Source: Saprospiraceae bacterium (GTDB taxonomy: Bacteria; Bacteroidota; Bacteroidia; Chitinophagales; Saprospiraceae). Taken from it: a DNA stretch of 64,000 nucleotides. Positions 1 through 8,380 of this stretch are shown here, one piece after another; positions within the stretch are counted from its first letter, which is position 1; every line of letters starts with the position of its first letter. The notes under the pieces are model-generated. The model saw only the letters and a program-made list of their open reading frames with translations, was not told the origin of the DNA and ran no database searches. The stretch is from positions 1 through 64,000 of the forward strand of contig JAJCYH010000020.1 in assembly GCA_029262995.1 (NCBI GenBank), in the 5' to 3' direction. The position numbers and the translations under genes are program-made.

Positions 1-77
1 GTATCCACACAAGATTTGTCATCTCCAAATTGCTTTTGGAAGTCATAAATGCTTAGTCCTTTGAACAATTTATTCAT
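1..77 (-). CDS. IS1595-type transposase, N-terminal fragment (runs off the left edge)
   Basis: The minus strand opens at an ATG at 77 and stays open to the window edge (25 codons). It reads MNKLFKGLSIYDFQ, then KQFGDDKSCVD. This resembles the extreme N-terminus of IS1595-family transposases, which begin with a short helix before a zinc ribbon and the DDE nuclease domain. The zinc ribbon and catalytic region would lie outside the window, so the assignment rests on the opening residues only. The debris of other genes to its right fits an insertion site. Confidence 0.5.
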   Translation of the reverse strand, partial: MNKLFKGLSIYDFQKQFGDDKSCVD

Positions 78-80
78 AAT

Positions 81-104
81 TATATGATTTGATTCAATCA
101 TATA
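81..104. repeat. Perfect inverted repeat upstream of the transposase fragment
   Basis: Arms tatatgatt (81-89) and aatcatata (96-104) are exact reverse complements around a 6-base loop. The repeat lies just upstream of the transposase ATG on the minus strand. It could be a subterminal element or a leader hairpin of the insertion sequence; the element's true end cannot be fixed from this window. Confidence 0.45.
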
Positions 105-110
105 TGAGTT

Positions 111-218
111 TTACAGTGAAAGGTAAATGCGCAATTCAATAGATTTAATTATACTTGTCTGAGCTGAGATTACGAATGTAGATGCAAAGAGTAAGAAAAG
201 AATTAGTTTGGTCTTCAT
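111..218 (-). pseudogene. Truncated secreted-protein gene (signal peptide only)
   Basis: A 35-codon reading frame encodes a textbook signal peptide: MKTK, a hydrophobic stretch LILFLLFASTFVI, then SAQ as the cleavage region. About 15 residues follow before a stop. A lone signal peptide with no mature domain suggests the 5' end of an exported-protein gene cut off by the adjacent insertion sequence. What the protein was cannot be told. Confidence 0.45.
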
Positions 219-247
219 ATCAAGCTGGATTTATTAATAAATACTAA

Positions 248-388
248 ACCTTGGCAGCCAAACTAAGTTATGAAGAAAATTTTGAATATAATGCAAGAAC
301 AGCCACAGACGGTTCGAGATTTGACATAACATTAGCTAACTCTCCCAAAAGACTAACATATAATGACCTTTTCAAAAAAGGAAATTGA
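248..388 (+). pseudogene. Decayed coding remnant, unknown family
   Basis: An open stretch without a start codon reads protein-like (KLSYEENFEYNARTATDGSR, then FDITLANSPKRLTYNDLFKKGN, then stop). Residue use looks like real protein, but both the 5' end and any start are missing. Read as the 3' scrap of a lost gene; no family recognised. Confidence 0.25.
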
Positions 389-392
389 AAAA

Positions 393-557
393 CTATTTAT
401 CCTTAAGAAAGATAAGAATAGAATCTAAAATAGCTCCACTTGCATGACCAGTTACACAAAATATCTTATTGTCCCCTTAATAGTCCAATAATGCATGAAA
501 TCTCATTTGAGCTATTGAATTATCAAGTATTATTGTATAGATTGTATGAAAAACCAA
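393..557 (-). pseudogene. Decayed C-terminal gene fragment with an in-frame stop
   Basis: On the minus strand the frame reads VFHTIYTIILDNSIAQMRFH, then ALLDY, a TAA, then GDNKIFCVTGHASGAILDSI and LIFLKDK to a final TAG. The sequence stays protein-like on both sides of the TAA in the same frame, as expected if a CAA or GAA codon mutated to a stop. There is no start. No family recognised. Confidence 0.3.
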
Positions 558-582
558 TCAAAATTATATATAAATAGATATT

Positions 583-936
583 ATGAATGATAAATCATAC
601 GATATATGGAATGAAATGTCAGATAAATCTTTAATAGAGACCATAGGAATTTTTATTAAATCCCATCGATTAAATCAAAATAAATCGCAAGATCAAATAG
701 CACTAGAAGCAGGAATAAGCCGTTCCACATTAAGCTTGCTAGAGCGAGGGGAAAAAGTTAGAATGGATAGTTTTATTCAGGTATTAAGAGCACTAGGGTT
801 ACTATATATTATGGATGTGTTTAAGATCCAAGAACAAATCAGCCCAATCGAATACGCGAAGCTTAAGAAGAAGCAAAGAAAACAAGCTTCTCCTAAAAAG
901 AATAGTATGAATGACCAAGAAGAATTGAAATGGTAG
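583..936 (+). CDS. hipB: HipB-like XRE-family antitoxin / DNA-binding protein
   Basis: A 117-residue protein with a helix-turn-helix of the XRE/Cro type at about residues 20-75; the recognition part reads SQDQIALEAGISRSTLSLLE followed by RGEKVRMDSF. The C-terminal 35 residues are lysine-rich. The last 7 bases overlap the start of the HipA-like gene, so the two are translationally coupled. In HipBA systems the HipB protein neutralises the kinase and represses the shared promoter; that role is inferred from family and context. No operator was identified upstream. Confidence 0.85.
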   Translation: MNDKSYDIWNEMSDKSLIETIGIFIKSHRLNQNKSQDQIALEAGISRSTLSLLERGEKVRMDSFIQVLRALGLLYIMDVFKIQEQISPIEYAKLKKKQRKQASPKKNSMNDQEELKW

Positions 937-2243
937 ATGTCACCGAAGTTAAGATATGGGGTGAATTTGTAGGTGCAGTTCGTTGGGATGAACCTCAACA
1001 AATGGGATATTTCCAATACGACTCAAAGTTTATTCAAAAAAAATGGGATTTATCACCAATCAAAATGCCTATCGATCAAGGGTCAAGAATTTATAGTTTT
1101 CCTGGTTTAAGAAAAAACCCTAATGATACTGAAGATACCTTCAAAGGTCTACCGGGTTTGTTGTCTGATGCCTTACCAGACAGGTATGGCAATAAGTTGA
1201 TCAATATATGGTTGGCCCAACAAGGAAGACCAGAGAACATCATGAACCCAGTTGAGAAATTATGCTTTATCGGTACAAGAGGTATGGGTGCATTAGAGTT
1301 TGAGCCAGCACAAATCAAATCAGGAACAAAAAGTTTTTCATTGGAACTTGGCAGTATAGTAGAACTAGCAAATAAAATGCTTAATAGGAGAGAAGCTTTT
1401 TTAACCAACTTGACTAAGGATGAAGAGAAGGGAATGGTGGACATTTTAAATATAGGAACTTCTGCTGGTGGCACACGTCCTAAAGCCGTCATCGCCTATA
1501 ATTCCAAAACCAAAGAGATAAGGTCTGGACAAGGAAATGTACCCAAGGGTTTTGAACATTGGTTGCTTAAATTGGACGGCGTAAGCGGCGAACAGTTTGT
1601 GGAGAGTTCTGGTTGGGGTCGAGTTGAATATGCATATTACCTGATGGCGTTAGACAGCAAAATTGAAATAAATGAAAGCCAATTGCTAGAAGAAAATGGA
1701 AGGGGACATTTTATGACCAAACGTTTTGATAGAAAAGGCAATGTCAAGCATCATATCCAATCTCTATGTGGTCTACAGCATTATGATTTCAATGACATGT
1801 ACGGATATAGTTATGAGCAAGTTTTTCAGACCATGCGATTACTACGTATGACCTATCCTGAAGCTGAACAAATGTTTCGAAGAATGGTATTTAACGTATT
1901 GTCAACAAACTACGATGACCATGCAAAGAACTTTTCTTTTATTTTGAAGAAAGAAGAAAGATGGAGGCTGGCCCCTGCTTACGACTTATGCTTTTCCTAC
2001 GATCCAAGCAATTATTGGGTCAACAAGCAAACATTAAGCGTAAATGGAAAGCGACTTGAAATAACCAAAAGTGACTTGATGACTATAGCCAATGATAACA
2101 ACATTAAAAAAGCCGATAGAATTATAGATCATATTAATTCTGTAATAAAATCATGGGATATATATGCTGATCGAGCAGAAGTCAGAAATGATTTGAAAAA
2201 AAGTATTGGAAGTAACTTGAATACATTTAAAAATCGTTTCTAA
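930..2243 (+). CDS. hipA: HipA-like serine/threonine kinase toxin
   Basis: A 437-residue protein of the usual full HipA length (E. coli HipA is 440). The N-terminal couple_hipA region includes LPGLLSDALPDRYGN. The kinase core carries the loop GTSAGGTRPKA (residues 176-186), the catalytic segment NYDDHAKNFSF (327-337) and the metal-binding AYD (350-352). E. coli HipA phosphorylates glutamyl-tRNA synthetase; the target here is unknown. All motifs look intact, so the toxin is probably active. It is one complete chain rather than the split HipS/HipT arrangement. A strong terminator follows. Confidence 0.92.
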   Translation: MVDVTEVKIWGEFVGAVRWDEPQQMGYFQYDSKFIQKKWDLSPIKMPIDQGSRIYSFPGLRKNPNDTEDTFKGLPGLLSDALPDRYGNKLINIWLAQQGRPENIMNPVEKLCFIGTRGMGALEFEPAQIKSGTKSFSLELGSIVELANKMLNRREAFLTNLTKDEEKGMVDILNIGTSAGGTRPKAVIAYNSKTKEIRSGQGNVPKGFEHWLLKLDGVSGEQFVESSGWGRVEYAYYLMALDSKIEINESQLLEENGRGHFMTKRFDRKGNVKHHIQSLCGLQHYDFNDMYGYSYEQVFQTMRLLRMTYPEAEQMFRRMVFNVLSTNYDDHAKNFSFILKKEERWRLAPAYDLCFSYDPSNYWVNKQTLSVNGKRLEITKSDLMTIANDNNIKKADRIIDHINSVIKSWDIYADRAEVRNDLKKSIGSNLNTFKNRF

Positions 2244-2406
2244 CTTTTTTTATTCTAAAGTATTTGAAAATTTCCTTTATATATTCTTGAAGTGGATAGC
2301 GATATTTTATCACCATTATATTCTCTTTGGTTCAGTAGATCAAAGGTCTTCACCTTTGTTGTAGAAAAGATATAGGACTCAAGTCAATCCAGATATTGTT
2401 ATTTAA

Positions 2407-2439
2407 AAAGCCTCACAAGTCTAAGACCTGTGAGGCTTT
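2407..2439. terminator. Bidirectional rho-independent terminator after hipA
   Basis: Arms AAAGCCTCACA (2407-2417) and TGTGAGGCTTT (2429-2439) pair perfectly over 11 bp. The intervening bases contain a further small palindrome GTCTaAGAC, so almost the whole element can fold. It has A-runs on one side and T-runs on the other. It lies between hipA (plus) and a convergent minus-strand gene and can serve both. Confidence 0.85.
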
Positions 2440-2508
2440 AATTATGGTCAAACTATCCAGCCAATGATTACTTCAGAATAGCTTGAGTATTGGTTTAAAA
2501 TATCCTAA

Positions 2509-2880
2509 TTAGGCAGTCTTTCTGTTTTGCATCCATAAGTAGCCAATCATTGCTGAAATAAGTAATTGCAAAGGAGCAGCCCATATTGGGATATTGATGC
2601 CATCAATGAGCAGGTGCTTGAGTGAGTTTAATCCGAATAGAAGAAACCCCAGACTAAATGCGCCAAGAGCATTAGGGTATTCTCTAGTGGAATATAAGGC
2701 AAGAGAAACCATCAGATAAACTACAGCAAATAGTTCTTGATTATATGCAACGGCAATTTTTCCTTGGTCACTGAGTCCTGGAAAAGTTTCAAGTGCAACC
2801 TGATCGCCCAGGAAATAAGTGCCTACACTAAAAAGTATACCCAAAAATGCGAGAAATGTAAATAGGTTCTTCTGAGTCAT
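2509..2880 (-). CDS. Small four-helix membrane protein, unknown function
   Basis: A 123-residue protein with about four hydrophobic segments (roughly residues 5-25, 47-63, 70-90 and 97-117) and short charged termini. No motif or family was recognised. It stands alone, convergent with hipA, and shares the terminator between them. Starts at an ATG; no promoter box was found upstream. Confidence 0.7.
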   Translation of the reverse strand: MTQKNLFTFLAFLGILFSVGTYFLGDQVALETFPGLSDQGKIAVAYNQELFAVVYLMVSLALYSTREYPNALGAFSLGFLLFGLNSLKHLLIDGINIPIWAAPLQLLISAMIGYLWMQNRKTA

Positions 2881-3187
2881 ATTGATATTTTTAATTGGTT
2901 AAAAAATGAAACTCCAGATAGTAAAACAAGGCTTAATTTGAAAAAAGACAATCCGTTTCCATTAAGCTTATTCCATCTCTCACATAATATCCAAAAAAAA
3001 AATGTGAACGCAAAATATATAGGCAAGAATCAACATTTCAGTAGCAAATATTAGAATAGAATCATTACTAATAATATTTTAGTTAACTTATAGAAATGCT
3101 GTAATAACAGTTTTCAAAATCAATAGCAAACAAAAAATGATTGATTGAGATTTATTTATGTTAAAAAATCTAAGTTATAAATTAACA
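2881..3187. other. Intergenic stretch with no recognised feature
   Basis: Very AT-rich, with runs of A around 2992-3002. No convincing reading frame, RNA gene, strong hairpin or TAnnTTTG box was seen. It lies upstream of the 2509-2880 gene and downstream of the NHL-repeat gene. Confidence 0.4.
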
Positions 3188-4204
3188 TCAATTCAACAAC
3201 TCAATAAAACGAATAATCGTTGGACTAATTACTGCTTGATTAGGATCTGCGCCATTAACATCATTTACATAAATATATTTTCCATCGGAACTGATAGCAA
3301 TATCATTAGGCAAGGAGAAACTGGCTTCTGCAACAAGTCCATCAATAATTCCTCGTTGACCATTTCCAGCAACCAAACTAACATTACCGAGCATAGACAC
3401 TTTATGTATCTGATGTAAGCCTCTAGAGACAACATATAGTGCATTGTTTTTGAATAGTAAATGGCCATTGTTATTACCTGGCATAGTTGCAAATGAAGAA
3501 GCCGTGCCATCAGATATAATCTTTACTATGGTAGAGTTACTAAAATTTGCTACATAAAGATTTCCATTTTGATCAATGTCATTACCATTAGGGCAATTGA
3601 ATAAACTGCTGCTTGAAAAGGCAGACACATTGCCATCCATGTCCAGTTTGACGATGGTATTATTTCCGCAATTGCAAACATAGAAACTTGAATCTCCATC
3701 AAAGGCTATTCCTACAGGATTGACAAGACCAGTAGCAAAGGTAGATACTTGACCACTCGGAGTAATTTTACTTATTGTGTTGCCACCAATATTAGATTGG
3801 TATAGATTACCCATATAATCAAAATCATTGCCTGAAGCTCCAGAAAATCCGCTTGCAAAATTGGTGACCTGTCCATCAACCGTTATTTTAATAATATTTG
3901 TCCCATTCGCATTATTGGTGGCTTTTCCAAAATCGGCCATATAGATATTTCCATCACTATTGATATCCATACCTCCTGAACCTTCGTTGAGACTTGTAGT
4001 TAGTGTCCTGACGATATTATTTTTCTGAAGGGTTAGTGCTGTTGATTTTTCAGATAATTTGCCACCTGTATTGCTTTCTTGTGTCGGCTGTGACCAAACC
4101 GATAAAATATATCTCTTGTTTTCTTCAATCAGATTGCCTTCTATGTCTTTTTGATTTTCATCAAAACCAACCTTGGAGGTTTGTCCTAACTTATTCACTG
4201 TCAA
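3188..4204 (-). CDS. NHL-repeat beta-propeller protein, start uncertain
   Basis: The frame from a TTG at 4204 gives 338 residues. From about residue 70 it consists of repeated blades of the type GNIYMADFG..NIIKI, GNLYQSNIGGNTISKITPSG, and GNLYVANFSNSTIVKI, the signature of NHL / SMP-30-like propellers. Such domains bind ligands or act as carbohydrate-processing or scaffold modules; the substrate is unknown. The frame stays open upstream to about 4251 without an ATG and no signal peptide is visible, which is odd for this usually exported family. The gene may have lost its 5' end or may start at TTG. Confidence 0.7.
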   Translation of the reverse strand: MTVNKLGQTSKVGFDENQKDIEGNLIEENKRYILSVWSQPTQESNTGGKLSEKSTALTLQKNNIVRTLTTSLNEGSGGMDINSDGNIYMADFGKATNNANGTNIIKITVDGQVTNFASGFSGASGNDFDYMGNLYQSNIGGNTISKITPSGQVSTFATGLVNPVGIAFDGDSSFYVCNCGNNTIVKLDMDGNVSAFSSSSLFNCPNGNDIDQNGNLYVANFSNSTIVKIISDGTASSFATMPGNNNGHLLFKNNALYVVSRGLHQIHKVSMLGNVSLVAGNGQRGIIDGLVAEASFSLPNDIAISSDGKYIYVNDVNGADPNQAVISPTIIRFIELLN

Positions 4205-4405
4205 AAATTCTTTTTCTTTGGTTTTACCGAAGGTTTTAATCCATTTTTTAGTGATAAATTATTATATTTAGTAAACAAGCTCTAGAATTGTCACTTTCAG
4301 AGATTAGTATTTCACATTAGAAATACTTTTGACAAATCCATACTTTAATGAAGTTTAAAAAAGCATAACGAATTATTCTATCACCTTTAATAAAAAACTT
4401 TAGTC

Positions 4406-4768
4406 ATGGCGGACCACACTATTAAAATCGACTTGGGAGGGTATAACGCAAATAATCAACCTTGGTTAAAAATCTCTGTTGATGGAGGCAGTTGGACTAC
4501 TTCTTCATCTGAAGATGAAGAATTGGTTACAGAAGTTATTGCAGGTCAATCAGTACAATTTGTAATTAGTTCTGGATCACCAATAACAAGTATTGATGCT
4601 ATTATTGACAAATCGGCTGATGGGTTTGACATATTTAAAGTAGATCCTACAGAAAGTAATGCATGGACTGGAATTATTGGGACTGTAAAAGGGGAGGAGC
4701 CCTATGCCATAGAATACACGTTAAATGGTAGACAATATACGGAGGATCCGAAAATGAGGATGATCTGA
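4406..4768 (+). CDS. Small acidic protein, unknown function
   Basis: A 120-residue acidic protein without signal peptide or membrane segment. It looks like a small all-beta domain (alternating hydrophobic pattern, for example HTIKIDLGGY, WLKISVDGGSW, AIEYTLNGRQY). No family was recognised. It stands alone between two long AT-rich gaps and diverges from the NHL-repeat gene. Start at ATG, following an AT-rich leader. Confidence 0.6.
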   Translation: MADHTIKIDLGGYNANNQPWLKISVDGGSWTTSSSEDEELVTEVIAGQSVQFVISSGSPITSIDAIIDKSADGFDIFKVDPTESNAWTGIIGTVKGEEPYAIEYTLNGRQYTEDPKMRMI

Positions 4769-5076
4769 TAACTGATTTAATTTTCAATTGATATACCTCA
4801 TGTCACTGCATTTCTTGTATTTACCTAGCTTAATTATGGTGGCTCTGGATTGATCTAGATAGTTTGCATAACTAACTAGAGATAGAATTTTTGAAAGTTG
4901 GGGTTTAAAGTAGAGTATAATTTTTTCCTCGAAAGCCCTATTCTTCTAAAATCTAATTGGACTTGTGTCAATACTTTAAAAGTAAAACACTATCTTAACA
5001 AGGTGTTGAAGTGGTTTTTGTTGTTAATTCTGCTTAAAGGACCATGTATCGATAATGGCTTTACATCATTATATTT
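4769..5076. other. Intergenic stretch with no recognised feature
   Basis: About 300 bases between the small acidic protein and the cyclase gene. A 65-codon frame (4898-5095) begins at a non-ATG codon and overlaps the cyclase start; it was not accepted. No terminator hairpin or promoter box was found. Confidence 0.4.
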
Positions 5077-6882
5077 ATGGATTGCAATAAACTAATAGTC
5101 TTATTTCTGCTGTTAATTTATCCGCTACTAATAATAGGTCAGGATGAACGTAAAGCTGATAGTCTAAAGATGTACTATTATAATAATCATACTGACGATG
5201 TTGAATTATTGCTTGATATTGCCCAACAGGAAACCAATCCAGATAGTATATTAAAATATGCTAAGCTAATTATCCAGAAATCTATACCGGATTCCTTATT
5301 TAGACTAATCCATAACGGATATTTACAAAAGGGTAATGCCATGCTTTTGAAAGGTAATCTCGACCTAGCGTTGGAAAATTATTTCACTAGTATGGACTAT
5401 GCTTTGAAGGATAATTATGAACTTGGAATTGGTAAACTATATATAGCTATTGCAGATACATATTCTGAAAATGAAAACAGCTCAAATGCTGCTAGATACT
5501 ATAATAAAGGAATAAAGATACTTAGAGACCTTCACGATTCTACATCTTTAGCAAGGGCATTAATCAATGCTGGAGATGAATACTTTAATGTTGGTGACCT
5601 TGATTCTGCATTGATTTATACTAAAGAATCTGAGGCTATTTTCAATAAAATAAATTCGCCGGTTGGACAGGCTTATTGTCTTGGTAACATGGGGATGGTA
5701 TTTGCTAAAAAAGGTAATGATAGGATTGCTGAAGAAAATATTCGGAAAGCCGTTCTTCTTTTGGAGGAACAAAAAAACTACTATCCCATATCTGTTTACC
5801 TAACATACATGTCTGATATATATCGCGAAAAAGGCGAAAATTCTAGGGCTCTCGATTATGCGAAACAAAGCCTTGAACTAGCACAAAAACATGGACTTAA
5901 GGAACAGATAAGTGAAGCAAACTTAAAGATATCTGAGATTTATGAATATATAGGTGATTATCATAATGCGCATCTCTACTATAAAGAATATATAGAATAT
6001 CGGGATAGCGTAATAAATGTTGAGTCTCTACAGAATATGGGAAACTTAAGAACTGATTTTGAAGTTTCACTTAAGCAAACGGAAGTTGATCTATTAAACC
6101 AACAAAAGGAAAACCAAAAGAACATCCGTATAGGAATGACCATTATACTAATATTGGTTTTAATTTTATTAATCTCTCTATTTTGGTATTCAAGAAGGAT
6201 TTCTAGCCAAAAGAAATTGGCAGATGAACTCCTATTGAACATCTTACCAGCCGAAACAGCGGAAGAATTAAAAGGATATGGTAAAGTTCAGGCCAAGAGG
6301 TTTGATTCTATTACCGTTTTATTTACTGATTTTAAGGGATTTACAAAGCATTCAGAAAAGCTAACACCAGAAGAACTGGTAGAAAGTATTGATTTTTACT
6401 TTTCAAAGTTTGATCATATCATTGAGAAATATGGTCTTGAAAAAATAAAGACAATAGGTGATGCCTATATGTGTGCAGGCGGACTGCCATTTGAAACAAA
6501 TGACCATGCGATACAGATAATGAATGCCGCATTTGAAATTGCTGAATTTGTAAATGATGCCAAAAACAATAATATTAATAACAAAATGCGATTTGAAATT
6601 CGTATTGGCGTAAATACTGGTCCTGTAGTGGCTGGCGTTGTCGGTATAAAGAAATTTGCTTATGATATATGGGGAGATACTGTAAACGTTGCATCTCGAA
6701 TGGAGTCAGCTTCAGAGCCAGGAAAAATAAATATTTCTGAAAACACCTATGAAATAGTAAAGGATTATTTCGATTGTGAATATCGTGGAGAAATTGTGGT
6801 CAAGAATAAGGGAATGATGAAAATGTATTTTGCGATAAGCAAAAAAGTGTCAAGCTCAATTAAGTATACTCTTTCGCAATAG
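5077..6882 (+). CDS. Membrane-anchored adenylate cyclase with exported TPR domain
   Basis: A 601-residue protein. A signal peptide (about 1-22) is followed by TPR-type helical repeats (about 75-310), a coiled stretch, one membrane helix (about 351-370) and a cytoplasmic class III cyclase domain (about 405-590). Key residues are present: metal aspartates D418 (in FTDFKGF) and D462 (in TIGDAYM), ATP-selecting K458 and D530 (in YDIWGD), and transition-state N537 and R541 (in NVASRM). Lysine plus aspartate point to ATP rather than GTP, hence cyclic AMP. The TPR part should face the periplasm and act as the sensor; that is inference. Single gene, no obvious partner. Confidence 0.88.
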   Translation: MDCNKLIVLFLLLIYPLLIIGQDERKADSLKMYYYNNHTDDVELLLDIAQQETNPDSILKYAKLIIQKSIPDSLFRLIHNGYLQKGNAMLLKGNLDLALENYFTSMDYALKDNYELGIGKLYIAIADTYSENENSSNAARYYNKGIKILRDLHDSTSLARALINAGDEYFNVGDLDSALIYTKESEAIFNKINSPVGQAYCLGNMGMVFAKKGNDRIAEENIRKAVLLLEEQKNYYPISVYLTYMSDIYREKGENSRALDYAKQSLELAQKHGLKEQISEANLKISEIYEYIGDYHNAHLYYKEYIEYRDSVINVESLQNMGNLRTDFEVSLKQTEVDLLNQQKENQKNIRIGMTIILILVLILLISLFWYSRRISSQKKLADELLLNILPAETAEELKGYGKVQAKRFDSITVLFTDFKGFTKHSEKLTPEELVESIDFYFSKFDHIIEKYGLEKIKTIGDAYMCAGGLPFETNDHAIQIMNAAFEIAEFVNDAKNNNINNKMRFEIRIGVNTGPVVAGVVGIKKFAYDIWGDTVNVASRMESASEPGKINISENTYEIVKDYFDCEYRGEIVVKNKGMMKMYFAISKKVSSSIKYTLSQ

Positions 6883-7112
6883 CAGATTTTTTCTCATTTT
6901 AAAATTATCAAAGAATTTATTTGTTTTGATTCGATTTGAAAATTGGTGTATGTCAGATTCTAGTAATTAATTGACAAAATATAATCAATATTCAAGATAA
7001 TTATACATCCTACTTGGTATGAGTAGTAATCTACATTTTGTGTTGAATGTGCAATTCCTAGTTGGTTAAAGTAAATGGAATTAAGCCTGAACTTATTGTG
7101 AATAATGAATAT

Positions 7113-7535
7113 CTAATTAACTTTTCTTTTTAGCAAATAATCGATACTGTAAACATCCCATTCTTCAGGTAAAAGGAGTAAGGCCATTAAAAGAATTGTT
7201 CTATACATCACATGGGAAAGATCCCAAATCGGTTCAACAAGACCGTGACCAAAGCTTACAATAACCAGTACTGAAGCTAGGAGGTATAGTGCCACATTCC
7301 TTTTAAATCCAAGGATCAATAAAAAGCCAGCGATTAGTTCGACATAAGAGGTGTAATAAGCGGTACCCATTATAATAAAGTCAGGGAGAATATCTTTATA
7401 AGTATCATAAAAGAACTCCATTCGATATACATTATCTACACCCCAAGTAAAGACCTTTCCAAATCCTTGCATAAAGAATATTAGTCCAAGAATTAATCTG
7501 ATGGATAATATGGCGATGTGTTTATTTCTGTTCAT
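7113..7535 (-). CDS. DoxX family membrane protein
   Basis: A 140-residue protein with four hydrophobic segments and the DoxX-like start IRLILGLIFFMQGFGKVFTW. The segment YVELIAGFLLILGFKRNVAL is also typical of the family. DoxX proteins are small inner-membrane proteins linked in different bacteria to redox or thiosulfate metabolism; no specific role can be given here. Monocistronic, between two AT-rich gaps. Confidence 0.8.
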   Translation of the reverse strand: MNRNKHIAILSIRLILGLIFFMQGFGKVFTWGVDNVYRMEFFYDTYKDILPDFIIMGTAYYTSYVELIAGFLLILGFKRNVALYLLASVLVIVSFGHGLVEPIWDLSHVMYRTILLMALLLLPEEWDVYSIDYLLKRKVN

Positions 7536-7888
7536 CTTTGATTGATTTATAAACCCAGTTATAGGACACCCAATTTTTATTAAGATAGTTTATTTTCAAA
7601 AGACAATTGTAATATAATATAATAGTAAAACAATATTGAGAAGAAACTTCAAGTCAATTCAGTTGCTATTGCAGTCTCTAAGGTACTAAGAGCAGGGCTG
7701 GTATAAGTTATTTTTTAATAACTACTGTTTAATCAATTCAAGTTCTATTCATACCATTCATGAAAATCCTTAACCAATCAGCAAGCTTTAATCAATTAGC
7801 GTATCTGTCATTTATGATATTATTGATATTATTGCAGTAAAATCCAAAGGAGACATTTTTTTATTAAAATGAATCTAATAAATGACCG
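7536..7888. other. Intergenic region between divergent genes
   Basis: About 350 AT-rich bases between doxX-like (minus) and the 7889 gene (plus). The one notable element is a good Shine-Dalgarno-like run, AAAGGAGA at 7846-7853. It sits 15 bases before an ATG at 7869 that opens a 13-codon frame overlapping the start of the 7889 gene. This could be a short leader peptide, or chance. Confidence 0.35.
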
Positions 7889-8380
7889 ATGCCTAAGTAC
7901 AGACTTTTAACGACAGACGAACTCCAGCAATTTGAAAAGGAATTTATCGATTACCTTATCGTCAATGGCATTGATGCAGATACTTGGGCTAATCTCAAAA
8001 TAGAAAAACAAGGGGAGGCCAAGAAGATCATTGAGCTTTTCAGTGATGTTGTGTTTGAAAAAATTTTGCGCAAAGCAAAATATCTGGTTTTTACTAATGG
8101 CCCTTATCTATATTCATTTCGTTATGGAGAAAGGAAAGCAAATTTGTATATTCTTAAATTTCAGGATGTACAGTTTGCTTCCGATTCCTCAAGCCAAGAA
8201 GAAATTCTCGAATTTATAAGGACCAATCAAGACAATTGCGATTTGCAGTTGCAAGAAAAGAATTATACCAATACACGAGAGCAAGAAGTATTTGCTATGC
8301 TGGAATCTGGTTGTATTATAGAGGAAGGAGGAATATTCCAATTTTGCGTAAAGCTTAACAAAAATTCAGATCCTGAATGA
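7889..8380 (+). CDS. Conserved Bacteroidota protein, DUF6495-like
   Basis: A 163-residue acidic, probably cytoplasmic protein beginning MPKYRLLTTDELQQFEKEF, with a second conserved-looking patch IIELFSDVVFEKILRKAKYL. This pattern resembles the small Bacteroidota family I know as DUF6495; the match is from memory. Function unknown. Its stop overlaps the next start (ATGA, 8377-8380), so the two genes form a translationally coupled pair. Confidence 0.7.
   Translation: MPKYRLLTTDELQQFEKEFIDYLIVNGIDADTWANLKIEKQGEAKKIIELFSDVVFEKILRKAKYLVFTNGPYLYSFRYGERKANLYILKFQDVQFASDSSSQEEILEFIRTNQDNCDLQLQEKNYTNTREQEVFAMLESGCIIEEGGIFQFCVKLNKNSDPE

Noticed and set aside
3158-3418. Plus-strand frame opposite the NHL-repeat gene
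   Set aside because: Shadow of the NHL propeller on the other strand; low-complexity Asn/Ile/Thr composition.
4898-5095. 65-codon frame before the cyclase
   Set aside because: No ATG start, overlaps the cyclase start, and the residue pattern is not protein-like beyond a hydrophobic run.
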